Shown here piece by piece: positions 49,886 to 60,792 of a stretch of DNA of 64,000 bases; position 1 is the stretch's first letter, and every line of letters starts with the position of its first letter. Source of the DNA: Leishmania donovani (lineage: Eukaryota > Euglenozoa > Kinetoplastea > Trypanosomatida > Trypanosomatidae); assembly GCF_000227135.1 (NCBI RefSeq), contig NC_018258.1, positions 1,407,224 to 1,471,223 on the forward strand, in the 5' to 3' direction. Below the pieces are notes generated by a model. That model saw nothing but the letters and a program-made list of their open reading frames with translations, made no database searches and was not told where the DNA came from. A program made the position numbers and the translations under genes.

Positions 49886-51444
49886 GCCGGTGATGAAGAC
49901 AGAGCAACGGGGGCAGGGAGTGGGTGAATTATGAGGTAGGCGGACAAGAGTGAGGGAGAGCGTATGTGTAGGTGTGTGTGCTGTGTGGATGCAAAGAAGC
50001 GGCAGGCCAGATGGAGCAGCATAGAAAAAAATGAGGGAGCGAGAAGTGGTGGCGGTGTCGTGGAGACGGCACTGGTGGAACAGCAACAAAACATTGGCGC
50101 CACGGTCGTCCTCTCCGCGCGCACTGGATAATTATCTTTGTATGGCGATGTAGGGGAGCAGGCGGCCGCGCGAAACGACGTGTCACGTGAGTGAGCTCAG
50201 CAGTATCGTCAGCAAGACGCCCTCTTCTCAGCCGAGCTCAGCGTGCACACACCGGTGGGCAGCAGTGGCGGCGCAAGAGAACATGGAGACGAGAGCTGGC
50301 GGCAGCCGCTCACCCAGGTGTAACCGCTAAAAGTGACCGCGTGAATTTGACGGCCAAAATGAAGTTTACGGCTCCAACGCCAGCGCTGCCGACGCATGCC
50401 CGATGGAGATATCCGGCGCAGAAGACGTGCGATGAAGACGACCAACTCGGCTTACGCATACAAAAAGAAGCACGGTCGGGCGTTCCCGCGGCCATTTAGT
50501 CACGGATGACCACCTTGAGGTGCCCGCACGTGCGTGACAACGAAAGTAGAAACCATCACGTGAAGGCTAACTTGGTGGAGAAAGAGGACGGACAGATGCT
50601 CCGCACACACACCAATGCACACGCTAGCCCACACATACGTCAACAGACGTCCAGCGAAGCACTACTCCTACATGTCTACCGACTCACAAAAAGTTGAAAA
50701 TCGGGAGAAAAGGAGGCGCACAGCAGTTGCCGAGGCGGTTGGGAGCGCAGGAACAACAAGAGGAAAACAGTGATCCGTGTGACCGGCAAGACACACGCAC
50801 ACGCGCGCGTAAAAGGAGAATGCGCAAGCGGCGATCCCGCACAGACACCAGAGGAGGAGGAGAGGAGACGAGGCAAAGAGAGAGAGACACTAAAGCTCAC
50901 AAGCATACGCACGCTTGGGCACGTCACTGTGACCATTGACAACAACGCCGACGCTCAAAAATGTCCCATGCGCCCAACGACAGCGCTGCACTCACGAAAA
51001 CAGGCGTGCAAGGGAGCAGTAAGCCGTTAAAATTGGCGAATCCGTCAAGCAGGCGATGTGCCGCTCAGAAACTCATACAAGATTCACCGAAGCGTTGCTT
51101 GCCTACAAGCGCGCATGCAACGCAGTCCTACACGAGCAAGCGGATGAAACCGTCAGCTAATGGTTCGCATACTGGCTCACCACGCATCGCAATCAATCGC
51201 GTTCCGCTTCTGTATGGATCGCGGCTGGCACAGAAACAAAAAGACGGTCGTCCCCTCAGATACGCCAAGAAACGACGACAACACAGACCGAGAGGGACGC
51301 AAGTCACTCCAGGCAGCGAATGCCGCTCTGCACGCTCCTTCGTTCGCCGCATACGACGGCCGCCACGATACGCGTGCACCCCATACAGACGCTCACACGC
51401 GGACAGACTCGCAACCCACAAATGGCAAAGGTCACGCTGCCCAG
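49886..51444. other. Intergenic region between LIT copy D and the ZIP relic
   Basis: About 1.56 kb, no gene recognised. Frames on both strands are short and low-complexity. Confidence 0.6.
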
Positions 51445-52021
51445 TCAGCTGCCCACAAGCGCCATCAGCCCCATACCCACCCACAGAGACACAAACAGCA
51501 TGATCTTGTTCACCGTGCGGTGCCCCTGCCCATCGCAGCAGTAGTGCTTCACATCCGCCACAAAGTCACCAAGCAGCAGCGTGAAGGCGAGGTACATCAG
51601 AATGCCGCCGATCCATAGCAGTCGTCCACAGCGACCACGTCCATGCGGCGCACATCGGCCCGCTTGCTTCCCTTTTGTCACCGCTCAGATAACGCAGCCA
51701 GCTGCAGGTGGATCACCTGCATCATCAGCACAGCAACCAGTGCAAACAGGAGCTGGTGTTGGTCGCATCTTTTAAGAAGGTCGTACATGCACTCCTAGTC
51801 GAACGCCTCCGCGCCAGCGTCGAGCAGGTGAGTCATCGACACGGGCAGCAGCACATCGGTCGTGGCTGTTTTGCCAACCGTGAAAGCGATGGGGTGGTCG
51901 AGTAACGCAGCTAAGTACTTTGTCATGATCGGCATTCCGTCACGGGCAACGACACGCACAGGATCAGGAATATAGCGAATAAGAGCCCCTCAGCAGAGTA
52001 AGCACCATTCACACTGCTGGA
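51445..52021 (-). pseudogene. Decayed LIT-like ZIP transporter with a near-identical 3' end
   Basis: Diverged remnants of LIT occur in order. GAYSAEGLLFAIFLILCVSL (from about 52021) matches helix 1. After a frame change, MPIMTKYLAALLDHPIAF and VGKTATTDVLLPVSMTHLL match helix 2 including the His108 position. FALVAVLMMQVIHLQLAAL (about 51690-51750) matches helix 3. The loop, helices 4-6 and the paired ZIP motifs are missing. In contrast, 51449-51611 encodes residues ~380-430 with only about five mismatches over ~163 bases to the functional genes, then stops early after VGS (stop 51445-51447). Stops lie between the segments, so no working transporter can be made. The contrast between the diverged 5' and almost identical 3' parts points to recent gene conversion. 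Confidence 0.88.
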
Positions 52022-53523
52022 CAAGAGCGCTTATCCCCTCCCTATGCTACAGCCAGCAGCTCCATCGAGATCTGAGCCGGCATTGCCGAGCTCAGCCGTT
52101 TGCGTGAAAAGCTGCGCTGGCTCCCGTGTAGCACTGGACCAACTACGAACACACCGACGCGCCATCGGCTGCACGCGGTGGAATGAAAGAGATGATAAAT
52201 CGGAAAGAGACACCGCAGCAAAGAAATAGACGGAACGCACACTGTGCGCGGCGGTGGTGTGCTAGTGGATACCAAACGCCTTTACCAAGCCCTGTGGTGT
52301 CGCGAACGGTCACTCAAGATCTTCGAAGAAGCTTAGACGAAGAAGGCAAAGTCGTTCATATAAGAGAGAGAAGCGGTGACAAGTGCGTTTCCACGAGTCG
52401 GTGAGGGCGTGCTACGACCGCGTAACAACGCATGGTCGGAGACGCGCTCATCGATGATAATCAACAGGGGGGAGGTTCCCCTTTTGCTGGCGAGATATCC
52501 GCTGCCGCATGGCAAAGGCACCGCACGCCGTTGAGGAGTAGCTTCTAGCTCTGCTGTACGCAAACGCACGCTGACGTACCCAAACTGCATGCCAAATGGT
52601 ACGACCCGCTCCCCTGTGCTTTGAGGAAGCCACAGCCGCCCTTCTTGCAGATTTCGCTGCGTGGGGGTCGTGCCCCTCGTCCATCGAACAAGGTATGAAT
52701 CGCTGTACATGAAAGCCCCCAATTCTGGCAAGCCCTCATCCATTTCTGGGCATAGAGCACCTTCTCTGCATGATTCTGCCGCACCGTGAGTGCGGCATGC
52801 ACACTAATGCTGAGCTTGTAAGCGCGTGCTCTCGCCATCCAGGAGCGCCAACCTCCTCCATCGCCACACTAAGAAGATTGTGCTGCGAGTCGAATGCAGC
52901 AGAGGGGTCCTCGAAGGCGTCAAAGAACGCTGCCGTCACGGAGATAGCATCGTATGTGCTGAGAGCAGTCCTCAGCGACGGCACAGGGGCTGGAAAAGCA
53001 AAAGGAGTAGCGAATCCCCTCGACGTCAGCAGGGCAGAGGTGTTGGAGTTGCAAGGTCCAAAGCGGGGACCATTCCTCTGCAGCGTCGCTGTTACACGTG
53101 GAGTGAAGGGCACTGCGTTTCAATGCTTGAGAGTGCCACAAGAATGTGAATCGAGCCAAGAAGGCGGGGGAATGATTGGGTGTAGCAGCGCACAAAGAAA
53201 GATAGGCGACACCTCATAATACGCAGCAGCGAGAAGGTGAAACAACATAGCGCAGGCCTTTCAGAAAACCCCCTTATCGGCCTTCTCCGACAACTCCCTC
53301 GCTAAAGTACTCCGAAGCGATGACGGCCGGCGCCTCGTGAACCGATGGCTATCAAAAAGCTTCGTTCCGGTGATGCGACAAGATGCCCATGCGCAGGCAT
53401 ACGTGTCATCCTCGTGTTTCCCTTGTCGTCGCCCGCGCAGCCCGAAAATACGCGAGCCATCGCATACGTGGAAAAGTACACCTCCACTCTATTCAGCGAA
53501 AGAAAGCAAAGAGACCAGCACGG
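52022..53523. other. Gene-poor region with possible coding relics
   Basis: 1.5 kb. Minus-strand frames at 52333-52743 (136 codons, from MDEGLPELGAFMYSDSYLVR) and 52736-53113 (125 codons) adjoin and look more protein-like than the surrounding sequence, with varied composition and few repeats. I recognise no family and see no single continuous frame, so this may be another decayed gene or chance. Confidence 0.3.
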
Positions 53524-54540
53524 CTACGTTGGCACGATGGTCACCTGAGAGCTCCGGGCGGCAATGGAGCTAAAGGCATACTGGCGCCCTGCCGGCAAGC
53601 GCTCCATCGCCACGCAGTACTCTCCATTCACAATCCAGCGGACAATGCGCTCATCGGCGTCAAAGATGATGCGTATGATCGCGCCAGCCGGGAACGGGAG
53701 CCCCGTCTCGACCACCCGCGGCTCGCCAAGGTAGAAGGACAGCTTGCCGTCGTTCCAATAGAACGCACCGTTGTTGCCGTCATGCGGCGGCGTGGCCAGC
53801 TCCTCCGCAGAGCCGACGTTTGAGCTAATCATCCCGACAGCCACACGATCACACTGGGAAACGCTGAAGTCGATGTGATGCTGGCCCGTGCTGAAGAAAT
53901 CGCTCGCGACACCCAGCACGGCATCGGAGATCAGCTTTGAGTTGTGCAGGGGATTGCGAAAGTAGTACTGCGACGATGTAATGTGGAACCGGGAGTTCCA
54001 CAAGCCTGACAAGCCGTAGTACGCGGCCTCCTCACGGCACGAGTCCATCCATTCCTCTGGAATCGCGTTCTTGTATCCACGTAGGAGATTGAGCAGCATG
54101 CCGAAGAGTCGCGCATTTCTTTCCGGGATCGAAACGACAGCGTCAGTCATCGTCTCGTCGTTGCCATCACGAGAGCGCTTGCGGCCACGGGCACTCGCGT
54201 CTGCAGCCCCCTTAGCAGATGACGTACTACAGAAGTGCAGCCTTGCAAGGGAAAACAGCAGCGAGCCAGGGTCCTTCTCCAACAGCGCGCGCGACACAGC
54301 AAAGTCCTTGCCGCCGACGCAAAAGGAAACTACCGATGGAACATGCGATGGTAGCCTCGACAACCCCTCGTATCTCCGCTTCAGGTGCGCACAGAGCTCT
54401 GCCAGCGAGTCCGACTCACGCCTGAACCCCACACCCGAGCTCAGCAGTGGGCGAGAGATCAGCGACGACGACACACCACGAGCCGCCGTCGTAGAAAAGG
54501 TGTTCGCAACAGCCGCCGGCGGTTCCTCGTCCGAATCCAT
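53524..54540 (-). CDS. BTB/T1-like plus SPRY-like domain protein
   Basis: 338 residues from MDSDEEPPAAVANTF (ATG at 54538-54540); a longer frame to 54693 exists but is less protein-like. A BTB/T1-type fold is suggested by VVSFCVGGKDFAVSRALLEKDPGSLLFSLARL (about 70-105) and the later WMDSCREEAAYYGLSGLW helix pair. The C-terminal half is SPRY-like: HIDFSVSQCDRVAVGMIS, then GAFYWNDGKLSFYLGE and VRWIVNGEYCVAMERLP. Such proteins are usually substrate adaptors or scaffolds; a cullin-3 link is possible but inferred. A basic RGRKRSRDGND stretch sits between the parts of the BTB fold as an insertion. Confidence 0.82.
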   Translation of the reverse strand: MDSDEEPPAAVANTFSTTAARGVSSSLISRPLLSSGVGFRRESDSLAELCAHLKRRYEGLSRLPSHVPSVVSFCVGGKDFAVSRALLEKDPGSLLFSLARLHFCSTSSAKGAADASARGRKRSRDGNDETMTDAVVSIPERNARLFGMLLNLLRGYKNAIPEEWMDSCREEAAYYGLSGLWNSRFHITSSQYYFRNPLHNSKLISDAVLGVASDFFSTGQHHIDFSVSQCDRVAVGMISSNVGSAEELATPPHDGNNGAFYWNDGKLSFYLGEPRVVETGLPFPAGAIIRIIFDADERIVRWIVNGEYCVAMERLPAGRQYAFSSIAARSSQVTIVPT

Positions 54541-55248
54541 GCCGTAAATCAGCGGGCCCACAATACGAACGACAATGATCGACTGAAGCCCCATACAGCT
54601 ACCGCCCATGCGACTCACAGGTCCCACCACCTCAGTACACCCAGAGGGGAAAGGGCCAGAGGGGAGCGAGAAACAAAAGCAAGCAGATATCAAAAGAAGG
54701 TTTTCGTTCTAAGCGCAACTTCGCCTCGCTCGCTTTACCAACTTAAGACTAAAAAAGACGGCGGGTACTGTTGTCACGCCAGCACTAACGAGCTCCCCCC
54801 ACTAAAGAGACGCACGCTGTGAAGGACAAGAGCAAATGGGAGAACGAGAAGAGTCGACAACCGCGGAGGGAGACGTCAACATAAAAAGTCATGCATGGTT
54901 CGCTGATGCGGAGGCTGTCCTGACAAGGCCACTGCCCGGCGAGGGACCAGCAGTGCAGCACAGGTACGAGATGCGGCCGCCTATGCATTCGGCACGAGGC
55001 GCGGGGATGGCCCTCTGCGGTGTCCTCCCGAATTCTCCGAGGCTTCGCCTCGTTTACGCTGATTTGCATCGAGAGAGGAGCGCCCTTTTGTAAAACAGCC
55101 GGCGAAGGAAATAAGAGACGTCTACAAGCACCGGCGCACGGCACACAAACACGCGCGCGAAATGAGTAGAAATCGAAATACGGCCGGTTAGGGGGCGGCA
55201 CCACCGATAATATCGCCGCTCTCGCATACACCGCAGGCCTTTGCGGCA
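54541..55248. other. Intergenic region
   Basis: 708 bases with no gene. Holds the leader of the SPRY gene and the 3' UTR of the metallopeptidase. Confidence 0.6.
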
Positions 55249-58200
55249 TCAATAGGCGTTGCACTTGACAAGGCAAAGTCCGTGCTGATACTCGAGGGCA
55301 GAAGCATAAGAGGTAATCTCGACACAGCTGCTGCCATCCGAAAAGGTAGGCAGCGTCAGCGGCTCAGTGTCCTCTGATGCGTCCCCTGGCGCGTCGTCGC
55401 TGTCCTCCTGCCTCGACCGCACGCTCGGCAGAGGAACGCGGCGGTTGCCTGGCTCAGCGAGCACATCGGCGGCAACGGTGCGAGCGTTATTGATGCACAG
55501 CGCCAACGCACGAGACTCGCTGCGGTTGTTAAAGAAGTAATTGCGGAGGTGCGACTTTACATCCTCCGCGGTGATGGCCAAGAGAGCGGCAATCGTCCGC
55601 TGCCGACTTTCAAACTTCGACAGGCTGACATACTCACCCTCAAGGCGCTTGACATCGCCCTCGACAGAGTCGGGCACCTTCTCCAGAGCCGCGATAAGAC
55701 CCCTCTTCACCTTCTCGACCTCCTCGGCGGAGCACACCGTGTCCAGCTGCGCCTCCACAGCAGACAAGAAGGCGACAATGCGGGAGAGCAGGTATACGCA
55801 GTCCACATCCTTCAGTGCACTCTGCACCACGAAGAGTGCGTGCGCTGTGCAGTAGTCGACACTGCTTTCAGCAAACACAACGTAGCCCAATGCCTCCCGC
55901 GTGCGCAGCACGTTGAAGAAAGAGGAGCTGATGAGCTTCATTGCGGTGTCTGTGAGCGCCATCACGCGCGGAGTGGCCTCGCCGATGATGACGTCGACGA
56001 CAACAGCCGCGTTCGGGTCGGCCGGGTTCGATGGTGGCATTGAGAGGACATCGAAGGAGCAGAGCACGCTCTCGTTTGCTTTCCCATCTCCAGCACGTGG
56101 GCCGTATGTGTCGCGCACACGTGGTATGGTCTCCTTCAGCGGGATTGGAATCGTTAACGTCCCCAGGAGGTCCTCCAGCCGACCAACCAGCATTTCGCGC
56201 ACATCCTGTGTGGAGAGCACGTTCCCTGCAACGAAGCACTCGAGCAGGAGACCACTCTCCAAATACTGCTTCACAAAGGTGCAGTAGCCCTCGTACGTGG
56301 CGGCAGACTCGCACGCAATCATCTCGTTAAACAAGTAGTACGTGTGCCGCGTCGCTTTCTTCTGTGTCTCGTGGAGAACTTTGTAAGGCTGCGCCATCCC
56401 CACGTTCTTGAGCTTCTGCACGCCTGTCTCCAGGTACGTCGCGTACTCCTCCGCAGTACCCTGGAGCACCTGCACGGACAGCCCCTTGCGCACTACGGCG
56501 AAGAAAAACTCGTACAGCTTCTGCGACGGGCCCTCCACAGCAAAGCCCAGCCCCGTTGGCGAGAAGATCACCTCATTAGTGAGCGACGCTAGCATCGCGT
56601 AGTAGGCCATCTCCGTGAGTGCGTTGGACAGTATGCCGTGCATGACGCGCGTGTACAGCCGGTTCAGCGGGCTCGCGGACGCAACGGGTGAGAGAACGTT
56701 GCACCGCAGCGCCATCTTGAAGGTGCTGTGGTGCCCGGCATCCTTCCTCACATATGTCACGGCGTGCGGGGAGGCGATCTCGTCCACCGCCTCCTCAGCG
56801 GCCGGCGGGTAAATTGTGAAGTCTGTGGCGATGAAGGGGTTCGTGGACGGCAACGCCAGCTCCGGCGGATACGGCCCGCTGATGAGACTCTGCCACCGCG
56901 CCTCGTGCTCCTCCGGTATCTTAACCGTCTGGTACAGCGCCCTGTGAAAGCGCGAGACGTTGCTGACCCGCACCTGGGCGAAGGCCGGCAGCGAGAGAAA
57001 CAGCTCCTCAGCCGACGCGTTACTCTCACTCGCTTGCTCCGTCTCCTCTGCGGTCTCCTCCTCGGCACTCTGGCTGTCCTCGTCATCCTCCTCGTCATGC
57101 TGCTGTGCATGGCTCTCCACGGGGTTTCCCTCCGCCGGCGTGGCGCCGGTGGCTGCATCGATCGGCATATCTCCCCACTGCATGACCATCACGCAGTTCT
57201 GCGGTGTCAGCTGACGCACATAGGCCAGAACCGCCTCCATATCGTCCTCGAGCACCACGTTGCCGCCGATCCAGCAGTGCTCCAGGTCCGTGGCGTTGGC
57301 GTTCTGCGCAAGCGCGACGCAGTGGTTCGCCGGCGAGCCAGCGTCAACGCTCTCAAAGAAGAGGCGCTCCTCCGCCTTCATCCCCTTGTACACCTCAGCG
57401 TCCACGCCATGCGCAATGGACTGGCCAATGCCCTGGTAGAGCAGGTCCACCACCTTCAGCGCGTTCCGGAACCCCTCCACTGTGAGTGTGACAGAGGCAT
57501 CCAGGACTTCAAAGTCATCGTCCACGCGGTGGGAGCCGGCCAGCATGCCTGTCGCCCAGTTGCGCTTCTTCAGCACCCCGAGCACGGAGGTGTCGCACTC
57601 ATGCCCGAGGAGGTGGGCAATGTACGCCGACGGCGTTGTGCGCCACGCCGACGACGGCGACCGCACCGCCCACATCAGCCGCAGCTCACGCATCTTCTGC
57701 ACCGTGCGCACGTTGGTCCATGATCCGAGCGCGGCACTGGTGAACAGATGCTCGCCGGCCTCGAGGAAGGAAAAGCGCGGAACGGCCCCCTGCTTCATCC
57801 GCGCGAGCGGCCCCTCGATGAGGCTCAGCACCTCGTCGGCTGATCGCATGCTCACCACCACAATCGTCGCTCCATCCGCCAAGTAGTAGCGGGAGTGGAA
57901 CGTTTTGAGCGACTCGCGCACGTCGATTCCCCGTCGCTGCGGCTCGTCCCGCAGGGTGGTGAGGTTGCCATTGCCGTAGCGGCTGCGTGGGTGCTTAGGG
58001 TTGCAGAAGTCACGGATCAGCTCGTCGAGACGCCAGTAGTCGCTATTGTGGTTCTTCTCGTCCTCGCTGTGCACCGCGTTCACCTCCCGGGCCACCGCAC
58101 CGGCACTGAAGCTGGGAGACGCGAAGAACTCCACAAACCGCTCTAGCGCCCCCTCGAGGCTGCCATCGCTGACGCTGAAGTAGTACACCGTATCGCAGTC

Positions 58201-58491
58201 TTCGGTGAAGGCGTTGGTGAGGCCGCTTGCTTTGGACACGAAACTGTCGAACTCGTCCTCCTTGGGGAACTTCTCTGTTCCCATAAAGAGCATGTGCTCG
58301 CAGAAGTGCGCCAGTCCAGGCAGCTCTACGGGGTCGTTCAGCTGGCCTGCACGAATGCACATGGCCGCCGCCGGCATTTTCGCGTTCGCATCCTGCACGA
58401 TGACGCACTTGACGCCGTTGCTCAGGACATAGCCAGAGTACTTCGCGCGGATTACCGCTGGTGTGATTATGTGCTGGGCGACGCTTGCCAT
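55249..58491 (-). CDS. Insulysin-like M16 zinc metallopeptidase
   Basis: A 1080-residue pitrilysin/insulin-degrading-enzyme family protease from MASVAQHIITPAV (ATG at 58489-58491). The inverted zinc site HFCEH is at 62-66 and the distal Glu ligand at about 136 in AREVNAVHSEDEKN, the normal spacing of ~74. Further landmarks are SYLAHLLGHE-like IAHLLGHECDTSVL and, in the C-terminal half, FVVQSALKDVDCVY and an RYVS-like FESRQRTIAALLAI segment. Four M16 units in two halves are expected for this length. An acidic low-complexity stretch (about residues 461-488) lies near the linker that joins the halves. The enzyme should degrade short peptides in a closed chamber; the physiological substrate is unknown. 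No signal peptide is seen, so it is probably cytosolic. Confidence 0.95.
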   Translation of the reverse strand: MASVAQHIITPAVIRAKYSGYVLSNGVKCVIVQDANAKMPAAAMCIRAGQLNDPVELPGLAHFCEHMLFMGTEKFPKEDEFDSFVSKASGLTNAFTEDCDTVYYFSVSDGSLEGALERFVEFFASPSFSAGAVAREVNAVHSEDEKNHNSDYWRLDELIRDFCNPKHPRSRYGNGNLTTLRDEPQRRGIDVRESLKTFHSRYYLADGATIVVVSMRSADEVLSLIEGPLARMKQGAVPRFSFLEAGEHLFTSAALGSWTNVRTVQKMRELRLMWAVRSPSSAWRTTPSAYIAHLLGHECDTSVLGVLKKRNWATGMLAGSHRVDDDFEVLDASVTLTVEGFRNALKVVDLLYQGIGQSIAHGVDAEVYKGMKAEERLFFESVDAGSPANHCVALAQNANATDLEHCWIGGNVVLEDDMEAVLAYVRQLTPQNCVMVMQWGDMPIDAATGATPAEGNPVESHAQQHDEEDDEDSQSAEEETAEETEQASESNASAEELFLSLPAFAQVRVSNVSRFHRALYQTVKIPEEHEARWQSLISGPYPPELALPSTNPFIATDFTIYPPAAEEAVDEIASPHAVTYVRKDAGHHSTFKMALRCNVLSPVASASPLNRLYTRVMHGILSNALTEMAYYAMLASLTNEVIFSPTGLGFAVEGPSQKLYEFFFAVVRKGLSVQVLQGTAEEYATYLETGVQKLKNVGMAQPYKVLHETQKKATRHTYYLFNEMIACESAATYEGYCTFVKQYLESGLLLECFVAGNVLSTQDVREMLVGRLEDLLGTLTIPIPLKETIPRVRDTYGPRAGDGKANESVLCSFDVLSMPPSNPADPNAAVVVDVIIGEATPRVMALTDTAMKLISSSFFNVLRTREALGYVVFAESSVDYCTAHALFVVQSALKDVDCVYLLSRIVAFLSAVEAQLDTVCSAEEVEKVKRGLIAALEKVPDSVEGDVKRLEGEYVSLSKFESRQRTIAALLAITAEDVKSHLRNYFFNNRSESRALALCINNARTVAADVLAEPGNRRVPLPSVRSRQEDSDDAPGDASEDTEPLTLPTFSDGSSCVEITSYASALEYQHGLCLVKCNAY

Positions 58492-59678
58492 TGCCGCTTG
58501 TCGCGCTGGGTGGGTGCAGGCGAGGCAACACGAGCCTGTGATTTGTGTCAACGTGGAAAACGAACCGCAAGAGGAACGTGGATTTGAAAGGCAGAGCGTG
58601 AAAGATAAGATGGGCTGGGGAAGCGCGACGGCAGTTGCCATGGAAGTAGAGTGAGTTAGTAGCAACGAGGAAGAGGCTGCGTCACATAAGAAAGGGATTG
58701 AGAGACAGTCGTAGAGAGGCTCTAAGGCTTCCGCGAGCCGGGACTTTGGTTTGCCCTACCACCCATCAGCCGCTTGCATGTGTGTATCAGTGAGAAGTGG
58801 AGAAGCTAAGCAGGCCGCTGTGAAAAAGGTAGCTGGCAGGACTCCAACAAGGAGCCTGTCGTTGTATCTTGTATTCCTCTGTGTCTCAGGGGGCCCAGGA
58901 AAGAGATTTTTCCTTGGTTCTTCTGTAAGGACGTTCTGTTTCTGCACTGCAACCAAGTCCCTGATGACGAGAGACACCTCAGCGTCGCATAGGGTTCCAG
59001 TACCCCCCCCCACCCTATCCCTGCCAATGCAGAGCAACATCAGGTGGTGGCAGGGTCAAGCTCCTGCGATGTGGGGAGGTCCGAGTGATGTATCGCTGCT
59101 GATGTCGGCGCTCAGGTCCTCGATGGTGTTGCGCAGGAGCGACCACTGGCGTTGCACATTCTTTTACCACACATGTGATGGGCAGAGTGCCAACATGATT
59201 TGAACGTACTCCATCGGGCCCTCATACTGCCCACTGGTGAAGGGAGCCTATGCCACCCCGAGGAACACACCGTGTGGCTACCAGCACAATGAGAACGGCT
59301 GTGTGGTGACCTGCGAGGCAGATGATTAGTAAAGCTTGAAGTAGCGGCCATGTTCTCAGAAAGCCAAGTCGGCGCATCGCTGTAACGCAGGCGTTCAGCG
59401 CGGCTTGGCACCACGCGATGGGGCCTGTGACAAGCTGGGGGCTTGAGTGGAATTGCGCGCATTCCTTATGGCAGAAGGAAAACGTTGGAGAAAGAAATCA
59501 CCACCGTAATCGCCTGCACAGGCCCGCAGAGGCGCCTGTACTCCACAAGCGCGTTGCCACGACAGGCACGCCCCGAGACCGACAGCGAGCTGCGGTGTCG
59601 AGCACCAAAGAAACTTCTGTTGCGTCCGACAAGAGGGCATCCGGGCATGTGGAAGAAACGCATAACTGAGCAGTACTC
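58492..59678. other. Intergenic region upstream of the metallopeptidase
   Basis: About 1.2 kb. The lower part is the leader of the metallopeptidase, with moderately CT-rich minus-strand tracts. The middle part holds the possible relic listed separately. Confidence 0.55.
59050..59375 (-). pseudogene. Possible degenerate small membrane or secreted protein gene
   Basis: On the minus strand an ATG at about 59373-59375 opens MRRLGFLRTWPLLQALLIIC, a signal-peptide or membrane-helix-like segment continuing to LIVLVATRC. The frame soon stops. A neighbouring frame continues with protein-like APFTSGQYEGPMEYVQIM and, after a stop, NVQRQWSLLRNTIEDLSAD. The order and composition suggest a broken gene of about 100 codons. 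I cannot name the family, so chance remains possible. Confidence 0.3.
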
Positions 59679-60332
59679 TCACCTGTACGACAACGGGTCC
59701 TTCAGGTGCGTGCTCGCGCCACCTTCGGCCCACTTGTATTCCACCTCCTCATCCGCGTGAACGGAGCCGCTGCTGCAGCCATTCGCAGCATTAGCGAGGG
59801 ACTGTTCAAACGGCGTCTCCTGGTTGCCAACGGCGTCGAGGGGCAGACACCCGTCCGATCGCTCTTGATCTAGCACGGTCTCGTGGCGCCCGCCGTTCCT
59901 TGTGACCGGGAGAAGGAAGAACAGCGAAACGCGAACAAATATAAAGAGAAAGCAGCCAATCATGAAGAAGCGCATGTATTTCTCGGTGTCGCCGGAGACA
60001 TAGCCATCCGTCGTCGAGCCCGGCTGCTCGTAGACGTACATACGCATCTTTGGATCCCTCCAGCCCCCTCTGTTTTGCTCTTCCGCTTTCTGTTGCTGCT
60101 GAGCGCTATACTTCCATTTGCCATCCTTGACAGCCTCGTACGCCTCGTTCACCGCCGCAAATCGCGCTGCGTTACCCTCTGCCCCGCTATCTGGGTGGAA
60201 CCGTAGTGCCAAACGGTGATACGCCTTCTTGATTTCGTCTTTGGTGGCGTCCGGCTTTACGCCGAGAATCTTGTACGGGTCAAACGGGCCGGCGCCCGCA
60301 GCACCCAGCAAGCGCCGTGAGAGGCGGAGCAT
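59679..60332 (-). CDS. Membrane-anchored J-domain (DnaJ/Hsp40) protein
   Basis: 217 residues. The J domain (about 17-70) opens DPYKILGVKPDATKDEIKKAY and carries the HPD tripeptide at 46-48, required to stimulate Hsp70 ATPase. After a Gln-rich stretch and a conserved-looking WRDPKMRMYVYEQPG segment there is a single transmembrane helix (about 120-143, RFFMIGCFLFIFVRVSLFFLL). A polar tail of ~70 residues follows. The N-terminal MLRLSRRLLGAAG is basic and could be a mitochondrial presequence, making a mitochondrial membrane co-chaperone likely but inferred. Zn-finger and substrate-binding domains of full DnaJ are absent (type III). Confidence 0.93.
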   Translation of the reverse strand: MLRLSRRLLGAAGAGPFDPYKILGVKPDATKDEIKKAYHRLALRFHPDSGAEGNAARFAAVNEAYEAVKDGKWKYSAQQQQKAEEQNRGGWRDPKMRMYVYEQPGSTTDGYVSGDTEKYMRFFMIGCFLFIFVRVSLFFLLPVTRNGGRHETVLDQERSDGCLPLDAVGNQETPFEQSLANAANGCSSGSVHADEEVEYKWAEGGASTHLKDPLSYR

Positions 60333-60792
60333 GCTTGCTAGCCGGTGTGTGCTCTACGGCCCGTGAACGTTCAACTGCGCACAGCAACGAAAACGTTGGC
60401 CAGTTCTGGTGGTGCGCGTGGTTGTGTCGCAGTCACCCAACGGGGGCGAGAAGTGATCAAGCAGGGGAGCAACAAAAAAAGAGGGACGAAAAGAGCAATG
60501 AGGCGCACGTAGGAGAAGGAGGGAGACTGGAGGAGCTCGGCACCAGAAGCAGCAACGGTCACCGGAAGGGGGTCACAGAGAGTGAAAAACACTACTTGAT
60601 TCGCAGAGGTTCAAAAGGTGGCGCGAAGCAACCACCTCCGCTGCAAGTGGCGAAATCGGTGAAAACGCCGGCTAGCCTTGACAGGCAGCGTTGGGTACGA
60701 CTCAACTGCGGGAAGGTGTAGTGCGCTCATCGAAAAGAACAACGAAATTGCCTCACGCGGTCAGTTCATGTAATTTTTTGCTTTGTGGTTCG
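60333..60792. other. Intergenic region
   Basis: 460 bases. Minus-strand CT-rich sequence at about 60470-60540 with a candidate AG at 60406-60407 could serve the J-domain gene. No gene seen. Confidence 0.55.

Noticed and set aside
56728..57723. 331-codon plus-strand frame inside the metallopeptidase gene
   Set aside because: Antisense shadow of a complete M16 protease.
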